Source of the DNA: Acidimicrobiales bacterium
GTDB taxonomy: Bacteria > Actinomycetota > Acidimicrobiia > Acidimicrobiales > JAHWLA01
Assembly: GCA_035536915.1 (NCBI GenBank)
Contig: DATLNE010000003.1
Coordinates: forward strand, 1-64,000
Reading direction: 5' to 3'
Length of the DNA: 64,000 bases
Shown here one piece after another: positions 1-7,711 of the stretch. The notes below the pieces were generated by a model. That model made no database searches and was not told the DNA's origin. It saw only the letters and a list, made by a program, of their open reading frames with translations. Within the stretch, counting starts at the first letter, position 1. The number at the start of each line of letters is the position of its first letter. Both the position numbers and the translations under genes were made by a program.

Positions 1-70
1 CGACGTACTTGCGTCCCTTGGAGTCGACGAACAGGGCCCGCTCGCCCGCGGCAAAGGCGCGCCCATTCAC
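1..70 (-). CDS. trmI: tRNA (adenine-58-N1)-methyltransferase, N-terminal fragment (TrmI-like)
   Basis: Only the first 23 codons are present; the rest lies beyond the left edge. The GTG start overlaps the TGA of the ttuA-like gene as GTGA, so the two are translationally linked. The readable stretch includes AGERALFVDSKGRKYV, which resembles the opening segment of actinobacterial TrmI (GERVxLxDxKGRxY). TrmI makes m1A58 in the tRNA T-loop. The neighbouring tRNA-54 thiolation genes fit this reading. The identification rests on about 20 residues and on context. Confidence 0.6.
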   Translation of the reverse strand, partial: MNGRAFAAGERALFVDSKGRKYV

Positions 71-972
71 GGAGCGGCCGCCCGCTCGACCAGGCGACAG
101 AACGCGCACACCTCCGCGGTGGTGGGCGCACCGCAGCGATCACACCGGCCGAGGTCGCCACCCTGGGGTACGGCCTCGGCCGCGAACCGCGCGTGCGTGC
201 GGTCGACGAACCCGAAGTAGAACGCGTGCTTGGTGCCGGGCGAGGTTTCTTCGATCGCGTTGAGCGCCTCCTTGTACCCGATGTGCTTGTTGCCGGCCGC
301 CATCGGGCACTCCTCGACGATGTAGTCGATGCCCTTCAGCACGCAGAACGCCGCCATCTCCCGTTCGCCCAGCCGCACCAGCGGCTTGACCTTGCGGGGG
401 AAGCCGTGTTCGCCGGGCAGCACCGGCAACTGGCGGCCCAGGTAGTCGGTCGACCACCGCAACACGTTGCCGAACAGCACGGCGGCCTCGTCGTCGAGAT
501 TGTGGCCCGTCGCCACCACGTCGTAGCCGCCGTCGAGCGCCGCCTTGTTGAACAGCGACCGCTTCGACAGCCCGCACGCCGAGCACGGCACCCGCCGCGC
601 CGCCTTCGACCCCGACGGGATGTCGAAGCCGTAGTCGTCGCGTAGGTCGACCTCGATCAGCTTGGCGCCCCGCTTGTCGGCATAGGCCCGGGTCATGCGC
701 CCCGACTCGTCGCTGTACTCGCCGATGCCCAGGCCGAGGTAGAGCCCGTCGGCCTCGTAGCCCATGTCGAGCAAGAGGTCCCACAGGGCCAACGAGTCCT
801 TGCCGCCGGAGACCGCCACGAGCACCCGTTCACCGGGAGCGATCATCTTGAAGTCGTCGATGGTGCGCCGCACCTGTTCCGTGCAGTGGTGGAGAAAGCA
901 CGTCGCGCAGAACGAGGCGTTGTGGCGGCGGATGTCCATGACCGCAGGCGCCTTGCAGCGGCGGCACTTCAT
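67..972 (-). CDS. ttuA: TtuA-like tRNA 2-thiouridine-54 synthetase (PP-loop ATPase)
   Basis: A 301-residue adenylating sulfurtransferase of the TtuA/Ncs6 family. It has an N-terminal zinc-finger cysteine set (C3, C6, C22, C25), the PP-loop SGGKDS at 55-60, and a C-terminal zinc finger (C277, C280, C289, C292). C130, C133 and C222 fall at the same residue numbers as the [4Fe-4S] ligands known in Thermus TtuA. The family activates U54 of tRNA and takes sulfur from a ubiquitin-like carrier. That carrier is probably the protein encoded immediately upstream, whose TAG directly abuts this ATG. The ribosome binding site GGAGG lies inside the Gly-Gly codons of the upstream gene. A TtcA-type enzyme is less likely because of the paired terminal zinc fingers. 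Confidence 0.88.
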   Translation of the reverse strand: MKCRRCKAPAVMDIRRHNASFCATCFLHHCTEQVRRTIDDFKMIAPGERVLVAVSGGKDSLALWDLLLDMGYEADGLYLGLGIGEYSDESGRMTRAYADKRGAKLIEVDLRDDYGFDIPSGSKAARRVPCSACGLSKRSLFNKAALDGGYDVVATGHNLDDEAAVLFGNVLRWSTDYLGRQLPVLPGEHGFPRKVKPLVRLGEREMAAFCVLKGIDYIVEECPMAAGNKHIGYKEALNAIEETSPGTKHAFYFGFVDRTHARFAAEAVPQGGDLGRCDRCGAPTTAEVCAFCRLVERAAAP

Positions 973-1173
973 CTAGGCCGCCCCTCCGGAGATGACGGGG
1001 CGCACCTCGACCGAGTCGTCGTCGGCCAGCATGGCGTCGCCGGTTACCAAGGTGTCGCCCTTGATCACCAGGACGGACTCCCGGTTGAGGTCGAGCTGGG
1101 CCAACAGCGCGTTGACCCGCAGGGGGCCGGGCACGTCGAGCTCACGTCGGGGGTTCCGAAGGAGGACCTTCAC
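973..1173 (-). CDS. MoaD/ThiS-family sulfur carrier (TtuB-like) with GGAA tail
   Basis: A 66-residue beta-grasp protein that reads like a MoaD/ThiS ubiquitin-like sulfur carrier. Carriers of this family end in Gly-Gly, which is adenylated and turned into a thiocarboxylate. Here the sequence ends ISGGAA, leaving two residues after the diglycine. The GTG start overlaps the stop of the preceding small membrane-protein gene as GTGA. Its position directly before the TtuA-like gene suggests it donates sulfur for tRNA thiolation. It could instead serve another sulfur pathway such as molybdopterin synthesis. Confidence 0.75.
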   Translation of the reverse strand: MKVLLRNPRRELDVPGPLRVNALLAQLDLNRESVLVIKGDTLVTGDAMLADDDSVEVRPVISGGAA

Positions 1174-1376
1174 CCCTTCATTGTCGCGTCCCGCTCATGG
1201 GCGATGACGACGGACTCCCCTGGTTCCAGTTTCTCGGAGTAGACGACCTCGGGCTCGCTGCCCGAGAGCTTGCGCAGGACCTTCACGCCGAGGGCGGCGC
1301 CGCCGATGACCAGCCAGCGCCGGCTCCCCCCCAGCACCCCCAGTTGGAAGCCGCGCCGCAGCAGGAAACGCAGCAT
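1170..1376 (-). CDS. Small hypothetical protein with one hydrophobic segment
   Basis: A 68-residue protein of unknown function. A weakly hydrophobic stretch (about residues 12-35, containing WLVIGGAALGVKVL) could be a membrane segment, followed by an acidic C-terminus. The ATG shares one base with the TGA of the upstream gene, and its own stop overlaps the GTG of the sulfur-carrier gene, so it belongs to the same compact operon. The sequence gives no functional motif. Confidence 0.6.
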   Translation of the reverse strand: MLRFLLRRGFQLGVLGGSRRWLVIGGAALGVKVLRKLSGSEPEVVYSEKLEPGESVVIAHERDATMKG

Positions 1377-1585
1377 CAGACGCGCCGCACCTCGACCACG
1401 GTGGTGCGCTTCTTCCCCTTGCGCCGGCCCATGGTGTAGACGAGCGCCACCACGGCGACGGCCACGGCCACGCCCGCGGCCAAGGCGTAGGGCTTGGCGG
1501 TGTCGGTGGTGGTGTCGACCTCGCCGCGGATCTCACGCAGCTTGGCCTCGATGTCGCTCCGGGTGACCGGTTCCTGCACGGCCAT
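1376..1585 (-). CDS. Small single-pass membrane protein (DUF3618-like)
   Basis: A 69-residue protein. The start was taken at ATG 1585, which overlaps the upstream TGA as ATGA; longer in-frame versions run into the upstream gene. The N-terminal 30 residues (DIEAKLREIRGEVD) look like an amphipathic helix. A transmembrane helix spans about 34-51 and a basic GRRKGKKR cluster follows. The layout resembles small DUF3618-type proteins that sit next to holin-like proteins in actinobacteria. Function is unknown; a role in envelope organisation is only inferred from the neighbour. Confidence 0.65.
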   Translation of the reverse strand: MAVQEPVTRSDIEAKLREIRGEVDTTTDTAKPYALAAGVAVAVAVVALVYTMGRRKGKKRTTVVEVRRV

Positions 1586-1905
1586 CACCGCCCCTTTCGT
1601 TTGTTGGCGCTGACGGCCCGGGCCGACCAGGCGGCCACCCCCGCACTGACCACCAGGAGGATGGCGTAGGGCGCCCACGACCAGTTGCCGGTGAAGCGGC
1701 TGCCGGTCTCGGTCTGCAGGGCCCGCAGCCCGCCCACGGCGAGGAGGACGAGCCCGGTCCCGAACAGCAACGCGCCCGGCACGCCGTAACGCAGGAAACG
1801 GCCCAGCCGCTTCAGCGGGTCGACCGTCTCCTGCTTGGCATAGGCGACGACCATCTCCCACAGCTCGCTCGCCAGGGTCGGCAAGCTCTTGTCGGACTGC
1901 GCCAC
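1585..1905 (-). CDS. Phage-holin-superfamily III-like membrane protein
   Basis: A 106-residue protein. GTG 1905 is chosen because GGAGGA stands about 5 nt upstream and because it removes an unlikely Arg/Cys-rich N-terminal extension. The opening LASELWEMVVAYAKQETVDPL is followed by two transmembrane helices (about 40-60 and 78-97) and a basic tail. This layout matches actinobacterial holin-X/DUF1469-like proteins, which are chromosomal envelope proteins of unknown function rather than phage genes. The ATGA overlap with the next gene indicates co-translation. Confidence 0.7.
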   Translation of the reverse strand: MAQSDKSLPTLASELWEMVVAYAKQETVDPLKRLGRFLRYGVPGALLFGTGLVLLAVGGLRALQTETGSRFTGNWSWAPYAILLVVSAGVAAWSARAVSANKRKGR

Positions 1906-1939
1906 GGCATTCCTCCGGTTTCGCCAGATGCGGACGTGC

Positions 1940-2578
1940 CTATCCCCCCGAGAGCCTGTACGCAAGCAGATCGCCCGCTTCCGACGCCAGCCCGACCAGC
2001 AGCCGCACCCGCTCGCCGGGGTCGTGCACCTCCAGCAGCCGTTGGCGGTCGACGGGGCCAAGCGGTGCGAGTGCGGCCAGCTGCCAGGCGGCCACGTCGG
2101 GGTCGTCGTCGAGCTCGAAGCGGCTCGACGGACCTGCTTCGCCCAACTCGGCCTGCAGCGACAAGGCGCGCCGCACCGCCCGCGCCGCGGCGTCGATGAC
2201 GAGGGCGCCGCGCTCGTCGAGCCGGCGCTCCGGCAACGTCTCCACCAGGGCCAGCGGGTACGGGTCGTCGGGCAGCCAGGTGGCGACCCGCACGCGGCGC
2301 CGTCCCACCGTCAGCAGTGCCCACCGTCCGTCGGGGAACTCGGTGGCCTCGGTGATGTGGGCCACCGTGCCCACGCCGAACCGGGTGTCGCCCCCGCCCA
2401 CTTCCGAGCCCCGCTCGATGAGCACGACGCCGAACTCCAGGCCGCTGCTCATGCAGTCGCGGGCCAGCGCCCGGTAGCGCGATTCGAAGATGTGCAGGGG
2501 TAGGACGGCATGGGGCAGCAGCACCGTGCTCAACGGGAACATCGGTAACGGCGTGAGGACCGGCGCGTCGTCGGCCAT
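1940..2578 (-). CDS. LON peptidase substrate-binding (N-terminal) domain protein
   Basis: A 212-residue protein made only of the LON N-terminal domain. The opening PLPMFPLSTVLLPHAVLPLH and IFESRYRAL are typical of the domain. There is no AAA+ or protease domain, so it is a stand-alone LON-domain protein, probably a substrate-binding or adaptor protein. The ATG lies 2 nt after the stop of the carboxypeptidase gene, with which it is probably co-transcribed. The precise substrate is unknown. Confidence 0.85.
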   Translation of the reverse strand: MADDAPVLTPLPMFPLSTVLLPHAVLPLHIFESRYRALARDCMSSGLEFGVVLIERGSEVGGGDTRFGVGTVAHITEATEFPDGRWALLTVGRRRVRVATWLPDDPYPLALVETLPERRLDERGALVIDAAARAVRRALSLQAELGEAGPSSRFELDDDPDVAAWQLAALAPLGPVDRQRLLEVHDPGERVRLLVGLASEAGDLLAYRLSGG

Positions 2579-2580
2579 GG

Positions 2581-3975
2581 CTACGGACGCAGTTCTTCGG
2601 GCTTGGGGGCCTCGGGGTAGGCCGCCAACGCGGCGGCCACCGCCTCCTGCAGCGCTCGCCCGACCGCGTCGCGGCCGAAGTCGTTGGCCACCAAGGCGAA
2701 GGCCAAGCGGGGACCGTCGGGGGTGGCCGCAGGCGGGTTCATCCATCCGCTGAGCGAGGCAACGTTGTCGAGCGAACCGGTCTTGGCCCGCAGCCGTCCC
2801 GCCGCCGGGTGGTTCTGGAAGCGCCGGGCCAAGGTGCCGTCCTGGGCGGCCACCGGCATGCCCGCGGCCAGCGCACCGGTCGGGCCGTCGCGCGCCACGC
2901 TCTCGATCAGCACCCGGCAGGTGGCCCGGTCGCCGCGGTCGAGCCCCGACCCGTCGAACAAGGCCAGAGGCTCGGCGGGCAGCCCGGCAGCGGCCACCGT
3001 CTCCCGGATGACCCGCAGCCCGGCCTCGGTCGACCCGTCGCCCCCGAATCGGTGGCCCAACTCCTTGACCAACAGCTCGGCCGTCATGTTGTCGCTCTCC
3101 CGCAACATCTGGGCCACCACGTCGCGCATGGGCGGCGAGTCGAGCCGGGCCACTGTCGGCCCCGCCTCGGCCCTGCCCTCACCGGCCCCGCCCGCAACCG
3201 TCACGCCCCGGGCCTGCAACAGGGCCACCAGCACGGCGGCGGCGTGGGTGGCGGGTGCCGGGGCAGGCTGTGTGCGGGCCCCGAAGGCGGCGAAGCCGTC
3301 GTTCACCACCAGCGCGCTCTGCGGCCCGATCTCGCCGTCGGCCCGGTAGCCCGGCTTCCACGTGGGGATGTAGCGCTGCCGGTCGTAACGCGACTCGTCG
3401 CCCCGAACCACCCCGGTGACGGTGGTGATGCCTTGCGCCTTGATCTCGTCGGCCAGCCGCTCCAGCGGCGTGAACACCTGGGGCTGGTTGCGGAACGTGG
3501 CCGCGTAGTCGGCCGTGCCCAGCAGGGGGTCGCCGCCGCCGACCAGGAAGAGGTCGCCGTCGAGCACGCCGTTCGACGGCGGTCGCGTCGACCGGGCCTC
3601 GGTGGTGTAGCGGGCCTCCCGGCCCAGTCGGGTCAGGGCCGCGAACCCGGTCAACAGCTTGAGGTTCGACGCCGGGATGAGCCGTTCGTCGGGTCGCACG
3701 TCGTAGAGGCGCCGCCCGTCGCGGTCGACGCTGAGGCACGACCGCCGGTAGGCGGGGTCGGCCAGTGCGGCGTCGAGCCGCGACCGCAGGCGGGCATCGG
3801 CGATGGCGCCCGACAACACAACGGGCACTCGCCGCACCGACAGCACCGGCACCTTGGGAGGCGCGGCGGGGACCGCGGAGGCGAGCACCACCGGCTCGGA
3901 CAGCGCCAACGCGCCCGAGCACAGGGACAGGACGCCGAGGACCGCCGGCAGCCACCACCGCCGCACCGGCGTCAC
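2581..3975 (-). CDS. dacB: D-alanyl-D-alanine carboxypeptidase/endopeptidase (PBP4 family)
   Basis: A 464-residue S13/PBP4-type peptidase. An N-terminal export or anchor segment (about residues 7-27) is followed by the three penicillin-binding motifs: SNLK at 103-106, SDN at 294-296 and KTG at 398-400. It should trim or cleave peptidoglycan peptides outside the membrane. The start is GTG 3975, which overlaps the stop of the thioesterase gene as GTGA. Longer in-frame translation upstream lies inside that gene and is not credible. The family normally runs 400-500 residues, so the length is ordinary. Confidence 0.9.
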   Translation of the reverse strand: MTPVRRWWLPAVLGVLSLCSGALALSEPVVLASAVPAAPPKVPVLSVRRVPVVLSGAIADARLRSRLDAALADPAYRRSCLSVDRDGRRLYDVRPDERLIPASNLKLLTGFAALTRLGREARYTTEARSTRPPSNGVLDGDLFLVGGGDPLLGTADYAATFRNQPQVFTPLERLADEIKAQGITTVTGVVRGDESRYDRQRYIPTWKPGYRADGEIGPQSALVVNDGFAAFGARTQPAPAPATHAAAVLVALLQARGVTVAGGAGEGRAEAGPTVARLDSPPMRDVVAQMLRESDNMTAELLVKELGHRFGGDGSTEAGLRVIRETVAAAGLPAEPLALFDGSGLDRGDRATCRVLIESVARDGPTGALAAGMPVAAQDGTLARRFQNHPAAGRLRAKTGSLDNVASLSGWMNPPAATPDGPRLAFALVANDFGRDAVGRALQEAVAAALAAYPEAPKPEELRP

Positions 3976-4361
3976 TCCCGGTCGGAGAGGAGGTAGGTGG
4001 ACGATGCCTTCACCACCATGCGGCCTTCGTCGTCGACGATCTCGGCCTCCACGAACGCGGTGCGCTTGCCGCCGGAGATGACCCAGGCCGTGCACGTGAG
4101 GACCGATCCGATCCGGGCGGGGCGCAGGAAGCTGACCTTCATCTCGGCGTTCATGGCGTAGACCTTGCGGCCCTGCACCCACGTCACCGCCGACGCCCCC
4201 ATGGCGGAGTCGGCCATGGCCCCCAGGAAGCCGCCCTGCACGATGCCGGCCGGGTTGGCGAAGCGTTCGTCGGCCGCCATGCGCCACGTGGTACGGCCCG
4301 GCTCCGACTTGTCGGTGCACACCATGCCGAGGGTGAGGTCGCAGTTGGGGGGCACCTGCAC
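3972..4361 (-). CDS. PaaI-like hot-dog thioesterase
   Basis: A 129-residue single hot-dog domain. The motif NPAGIVQGGFLGAMADSAMG is the usual PaaI/YdiI active-site signature (HGG here replaced by QGG), followed by a core beta-sheet. It probably hydrolyses acyl-CoA thioesters. The start is taken at GTG 4361 because a TAGCCT -10 box lies 8 nt upstream. The longer in-frame extension would run across the divergent CxxC gene. Confidence 0.8.
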   Translation of the reverse strand: MQVPPNCDLTLGMVCTDKSEPGRTTWRMAADERFANPAGIVQGGFLGAMADSAMGASAVTWVQGRKVYAMNAEMKVSFLRPARIGSVLTCTAWVISGGKRTAFVEAEIVDDEGRMVVKASSTYLLSDRE

Positions 4362-4369
4362 GATGACGG

Positions 4370-4375
4370 AGGCTA
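4370..4375 (-). promoter_or_regulatory. -10 box TAGCCT for the thioesterase gene
   Basis: TAGCCT on the minus strand, 8 nt before GTG 4361. This is the spacing of a leaderless actinobacterial transcript and supports the short start chosen for the gene. Confidence 0.5.
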
Positions 4376-4406
4376 GCGACGCTCGCGGTGTGGGTAGGTG
4401 CCCCCC

Positions 4407-4745
4407 ATGTCGAGCACTTCCGAGTACGCGTCCGACGGCACCACGCTCGTCGAGGTCATCCGCCAGTTCGAAGCCGACGGTTACGACGGCCAGTTCGCGG
4501 CTGCGGCCGAGGGCAAGGTCCACTGCTTCGGCTGCGACATGGACCACAGCGCCGACGAGGTCGCCCTCGACCACCTGCGCCGAACCGAGGGGGCGTCCGA
4601 CCCCGACGACATGGTGGCGGTGGCGGCGCTGACCTGCGCGCACTGCGGCAACAAGGGCACCTTGGCCCTGAAGTACGGCCCCGAGGCGCCCATGGAAGAA
4701 GCCGACGTGCTGGCCCGCCTCGACGACCAACGCCAAGCGGGCTAG
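4407..4745 (+). CDS. Hypothetical protein with two CxxC knuckles
   Basis: A 112-residue soluble acidic protein. Two cysteine pairs (CFGC about residue 34 and CAHC about 75) could bind one metal ion. I do not recognise the family. ATG 4407 is preferred over GTG 4398 because AGGTG lies 6 nt upstream of it. Its stop overlaps the stop of the convergent TetR gene by 4 nt. Confidence 0.6.
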   Translation: MSSTSEYASDGTTLVEVIRQFEADGYDGQFAAAAEGKVHCFGCDMDHSADEVALDHLRRTEGASDPDDMVAVAALTCAHCGNKGTLALKYGPEAPMEEADVLARLDDQRQAG

Positions 4746-5350
4746 GGCTCCAGCGCCGCCCGGAAGAAGCCGCGGATGTGGTCGAGGCGGGCCTCGAGGG
4801 CGTCTGTGTCGAGCGGGTCGCGGTCGAGCAACGAGGCCAGCAGCGGCAGGTCGCTGAAGTAGCTGAGCAGGGCCCCGTAGCCGGTGAGCAGGAGCTGCTC
4901 GGGGTCGTGGCGCCGGAAGCGGCCTGCGTCCATCTCCTTGGCCAGGAACCCGGCGGCTCGGCTGAGCAGAGGGCGCAGCGCCTGGCCCAGGTCGATGCCC
5001 AGGCGGTCGCCGCCTTCCAGCGCCTCACGCCGCACCAGGCGCACGAACTCGGGGTTCTCCATGAAGAAGCGGAAGCCCGCGGTGAGCACGTGGTCGACCT
5101 GGTCCCAGCCGTCCTGGGGGCGCTGGATGGCTTCGTCGACGCGGCGGAACCAGTCGCCCATGGAGGCGTTGAAGACCTCTCGGTACAGCGCTTCCTTGGA
5201 CGGGAAGTGGTGCAGCAGGCTGGGGCGGCGGATGCCGACGGCGGCGGCGATGTCGTTGAGCGAGGTGCCGTCGTAGCCGCGTTCAGCGAACAGGCGGAGG
5301 GCCTCCGTGAGGATGACGGTGCGCGTGGGGACCGCCGTCGGGAGAGCCAT
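4742..5350 (-). CDS. TetR-family transcriptional regulator
   Basis: A 202-residue regulator. The N-terminal helix-turn-helix reads [20 protein letters not shown], then [20 protein letters not shown], a classic TetR DNA-binding domain. The C-terminal half is an alpha-helical ligand-binding domain. ATG 5350 is chosen because a TACCCT box lies 8 nt upstream; an in-frame ATG at 5380 would add ten residues. It is divergent from a fatty-acid desaturase, with a perfect palindrome between the two. It is therefore inferred to control desaturation in response to a fatty acyl ligand. Confidence 0.9.
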   Translation of the reverse strand: MALPTAVPTRTVILTEALRLFAERGYDGTSLNDIAAAVGIRRPSLLHHFPSKEALYREVFNASMGDWFRRVDEAIQRPQDGWDQVDHVLTAGFRFFMENPEFVRLVRREALEGGDRLGIDLGQALRPLLSRAAGFLAKEMDAGRFRRHDPEQLLLTGYGALLSYFSDLPLLASLLDRDPLDTDALEARLDHIRGFFRAALEP

Positions 5351-5358
5351 GAGTTCGA

Positions 5359-5364
5359 AGGGTA
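5359..5364 (-). promoter_or_regulatory. -10 box TACCCT for the tetR gene
   Basis: TACCCT on the minus strand, 8 nt before ATG 5350, consistent with a leaderless regulator transcript. Confidence 0.5.
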
Positions 5365-5401
5365 CTTGCGCGGGTGACATAAGGGCGCCTTCTGTTCGAT
5401 C

Positions 5402-5421
5402 CCTACCTACCGGTAGGTAGG
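5402..5421. promoter_or_regulatory. Perfect 20-bp palindromic operator
   Basis: CCTACCTACCGGTAGGTAGG is a perfect inverted repeat between the divergent TetR and desaturase genes. TetR dimers bind such palindromes. It overlaps the desaturase -10 box (5418-5423), so bound repressor would block that promoter. It lies about 40-60 bp upstream of the tetR -10 box, a less direct position for autoregulation. Confidence 0.85.
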
Positions 5422-5423
5422 CT
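5418..5423 (+). promoter_or_regulatory. -10 box TAGGCT for the desaturase gene
   Basis: TAGGCT ends 7 nt before ATG 5431 and shares 4 bp with the operator palindrome. The spacing predicts a leaderless mRNA. Confidence 0.55.
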
Positions 5424-5430
5424 GGATTGC

Positions 5431-6156
5431 ATGGTCCTCGCCGTCATCGTCGGGTTGGTGCTCGCCCAGTTCGCCACCCTGGTCACCACCGTCTACCTAC
5501 ACCGTGCCCTGTCGCACCGCGCCGTCTCGTTGGCGCCCGGTGCCATCGCCGTGTTCCGGGTGATCACCTGGATCACCACCGGCATCCGGCCCCGCCAGTG
5601 GGTGGCCGTCCACCGCAAGCACCACGCCTTCACCGACGTCGAGGGCGACCCCCACTCCCCTGTGCTCGAGGGCTTCCCCAAGGTGCAGTTCGGCAACGTG
5701 ATCCTCTACCGCCGCGTGGCCAACGACGCCGCCGCCGTGGCCCGATATGCCCGCGACCTGCCCGCCGACCGCTGGGACCGAGTGCTGTTCGACCGGGCGC
5801 TGGTGGGGCTGTCGCTGGGCATCGGCGTGCTGGTGGTGGCCTTCGGCTGGCGCTTCGCGCTCGTCGCCTCCGTCGTGCACACGGCGTCGTACCTGTCGCT
5901 CAACGCCGCTATCAACGCCATCGGCCACACCTTCGGCTCCCAGCCCCACCCCAACACCTCGCGCAACAACCAGTGGCTGGCGTGGATCACCTCGGGCGAG
6001 GGGCTGCACAACAACCACCACGCGGCTCCCACGTCGGCCCGGCTGGCCCTGCGCCGGGGCGAGGTCGACCCCGGTTGGTGGCTGGTGCGCCTGCTCGAAC
6101 GTCGCGGGTGGGCCACCGTGCGCCATTCCGAGGTGCACCTGAAAGCTGCTGCCTGA
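5431..6156 (+). CDS. Acyl-CoA/acyl-lipid fatty-acid desaturase
   Basis: A 241-residue membrane di-iron desaturase of the stearoyl-CoA (delta-9) type. The three histidine boxes are present: HRALSH at 24-29, HRKHH at 61-65 and HNNHH at 193-197. Hydrophobic segments lie near the N-terminus and around 125-150. It introduces a cis double bond into long-chain acyl chains using O2 and an electron donor not encoded here. It is shorter than many homologues (about 290-310 residues) because it begins just before the first box. It is probably repressed by the adjacent TetR. Confidence 0.9.
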   Translation: MVLAVIVGLVLAQFATLVTTVYLHRALSHRAVSLAPGAIAVFRVITWITTGIRPRQWVAVHRKHHAFTDVEGDPHSPVLEGFPKVQFGNVILYRRVANDAAAVARYARDLPADRWDRVLFDRALVGLSLGIGVLVVAFGWRFALVASVVHTASYLSLNAAINAIGHTFGSQPHPNTSRNNQWLAWITSGEGLHNNHHAAPTSARLALRRGEVDPGWWLVRLLERRGWATVRHSEVHLKAAA

Positions 6157-6164
6157 CCCAGCAC

Positions 6165-6170
6165 TAGTTT
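6165..6170 (+). promoter_or_regulatory. -10 box TAGTTT
   Basis: TAGTTT ends 7 nt before ATG 6178 and suggests a leaderless start for the DUF6941-like gene and the following FIST gene. Confidence 0.5.
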
Positions 6171-6177
6171 CGGCGGC

Positions 6178-6564
6178 ATGGACATCGTCTCCGCCCTCTT
6201 CGCCGAGAACATCAACCTGCGCCAGGCGCCGGGGCCGTCCACCCGCATCGACCTGTCGGGGATCATGTTCTCGATGGCGGCGCCCGAGCCTGCGCCGGTG
6301 ACCATCGGGCCGCACCTCATCGTGTTCGTCCGCTGCCGTCCCGACGAGGCGGGCCAGGGCATCCTCGAAGTGTCCTTCAAGGACAGCGCCGGCACCGAGG
6401 TGGCCCGCAACGCGTCGCCCTTCACCGTCGAGCCGGGCAAGTTCACCTATCGACTGGTGCGGGCCGAGCTCACCTACGAGGACTACGGCACCATCGAGGC
6501 CCACTGCCGGGTCGACCGAGGGCCGTTCACCGTCGTGCCCCTCACGCTGCTGCCGCCCGCCTGA
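6178..6564 (+). CDS. Hypothetical protein (DUF6941-like)
   Basis: A 128-residue protein with alternating hydrophobic beta-strand pattern and no membrane segment. The opening (MDIVSALFAENINLRQ... IDLSGIMFSM) and the later EVSFKDSAG segment recall DUF6941-type beta-sandwich proteins of unknown function, a weak resemblance only. Its TGA shares one base with the ATG of the FIST gene, so the two are co-translated. Confidence 0.6.
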   Translation: MDIVSALFAENINLRQAPGPSTRIDLSGIMFSMAAPEPAPVTIGPHLIVFVRCRPDEAGQGILEVSFKDSAGTEVARNASPFTVEPGKFTYRLVRAELTYEDYGTIEAHCRVDRGPFTVVPLTLLPPA

Positions 6565-7667
6565 TGGACCGACGGTTCGCGGCGGCCATCTCCGAGCACC
6601 CGGTCACGGCCACGGCGGTGGGCGAGGTGGCGGGCGAGGTGTTGGAACGGCTGGGCGGCGAGCCGCCCGACCTGGCGATGCTGTTCGTGACCGAAGCCCA
6701 TGCGGGCGCCTTGGAGGACGCCGCCGCTGCGGTGCGGGCCATCCTGTCCCCCGGCGTGCTGCTGGGCTGCGCGGCGGTGGCCGTGGCAGGCCCGGCGCGG
6801 GAGGTCGAGGAACAGCCGGGCGTGTCGTTATGGGCGGGCCGGGTCGGGCCGGTGGCGCCCGTGCTGCTGGGGCCGGAGTTGGAGGGCTGGCCGCCCGACG
6901 GGCTGGGCTTCACGCCCTCTGCCGTGGTGCTGCTGGGCGACCCGTTCACCTTCCCGGCCGAGACATTCCTGTCGTCGGTGGGGCCGCTGCCGGTGGTGGG
7001 CGGCATGGCCTCGGCGGCCCGCGGGCCTGGCGGCAACCGGCTGGCGCTCGACGACCGCATCGTCACTGCGGGGGCGGTGGGCGCCGTGCTCGGCGCGCCG
7101 GTGCGCACGGTGGTGTCGCAAGGGTGCCGCCCCATCGGCAGCCCCTACATCGTCACCCGGTCGGAGCGGAACGTGGTCTACGAGTTGGGCGGCAAGCCCG
7201 CCGTGGAGCGGCTGCTGCGCATGGGCCTCGACGAGGAAGAGGTGCGCCTGGTCAACCAGGGCCTGCACCTGGGCCTGGTGGTCGACGAGCACAAGGCCGA
7301 GTTCGGCCGGGGCGACTTCTTGGTGCGCAACGTGATCGGCGCCGACAAGGACAACGGCGCCATCGCCGTGGGCGACCTGGTGGAGGTGGGCACAACCGCC
7401 CAGTACCACGTGCGCGACGCCACTACGGCGGACGAGGACCTGCGCTCGATGCTGGCCGATGCCGGGCCTGCGGCGGGGGCGCTGCTGTTCACCTGCAACG
7501 GGCGGGGGTCACGCCTGTTCGGCATGCCCGACCACGACGCCGCCGTGCTCGACGAGGCCTTGGACGGCGCACCGGTGGCCGGGTTCTTCGCCGCCGGCGA
7601 GTTCGGCCCCGTCGGCGGGCGCAACTTCCTGCACGGCTTCACCGCCTCGGTGGCGCTGTTCGACTGA
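6564..7667 (+). CDS. FIST domain signal-transduction protein
   Basis: A 367-residue protein with FIST N and FIST C regions. The C-terminal signature FTCNGRGSRLFG followed by GFFAAGEFGPVGG is characteristic. FIST proteins are thought to be sensory domains binding small molecules such as amino acids. Here it is a stand-alone protein with no fused output domain. It overlaps the preceding gene by one base. The ligand cannot be told from sequence. Confidence 0.85.
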   Translation: MDRRFAAAISEHPVTATAVGEVAGEVLERLGGEPPDLAMLFVTEAHAGALEDAAAAVRAILSPGVLLGCAAVAVAGPAREVEEQPGVSLWAGRVGPVAPVLLGPELEGWPPDGLGFTPSAVVLLGDPFTFPAETFLSSVGPLPVVGGMASAARGPGGNRLALDDRIVTAGAVGAVLGAPVRTVVSQGCRPIGSPYIVTRSERNVVYELGGKPAVERLLRMGLDEEEVRLVNQGLHLGLVVDEHKAEFGRGDFLVRNVIGADKDNGAIAVGDLVEVGTTAQYHVRDATTADEDLRSMLADAGPAAGALLFTCNGRGSRLFGMPDHDAAVLDEALDGAPVAGFFAAGEFGPVGGRNFLHGFTASVALFD

Positions 7668-7698
7668 GGTCCCCGCTTTTGCTGTCACACCCGGTGGC

Positions 7699-7704
7699 TA
7701 GGGT
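7699..7704 (+). promoter_or_regulatory. -10 box TAGGGT of the pentose-phosphate operon
   Basis: TAGGGT ends 7 nt before the tkt ATG. No other promoter-like gap occurs until after pgl, so this is the likely promoter for the seven-gene operon. Confidence 0.55.
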
Positions 7705-7711
7705 TGCCGGC

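Noticed and set aside
9..645. Plus-strand open frames opposite the ttuA-like gene
   Set aside because: Arg/Ala/Pro-rich antisense frames caused by high GC. The minus-strand gene has clear catalytic motifs.
5350..5380. TetR start at ATG 5380
   Set aside because: Possible, but the -10 box spacing favours ATG 5350. The family alignment also begins after [11 protein letters not shown].
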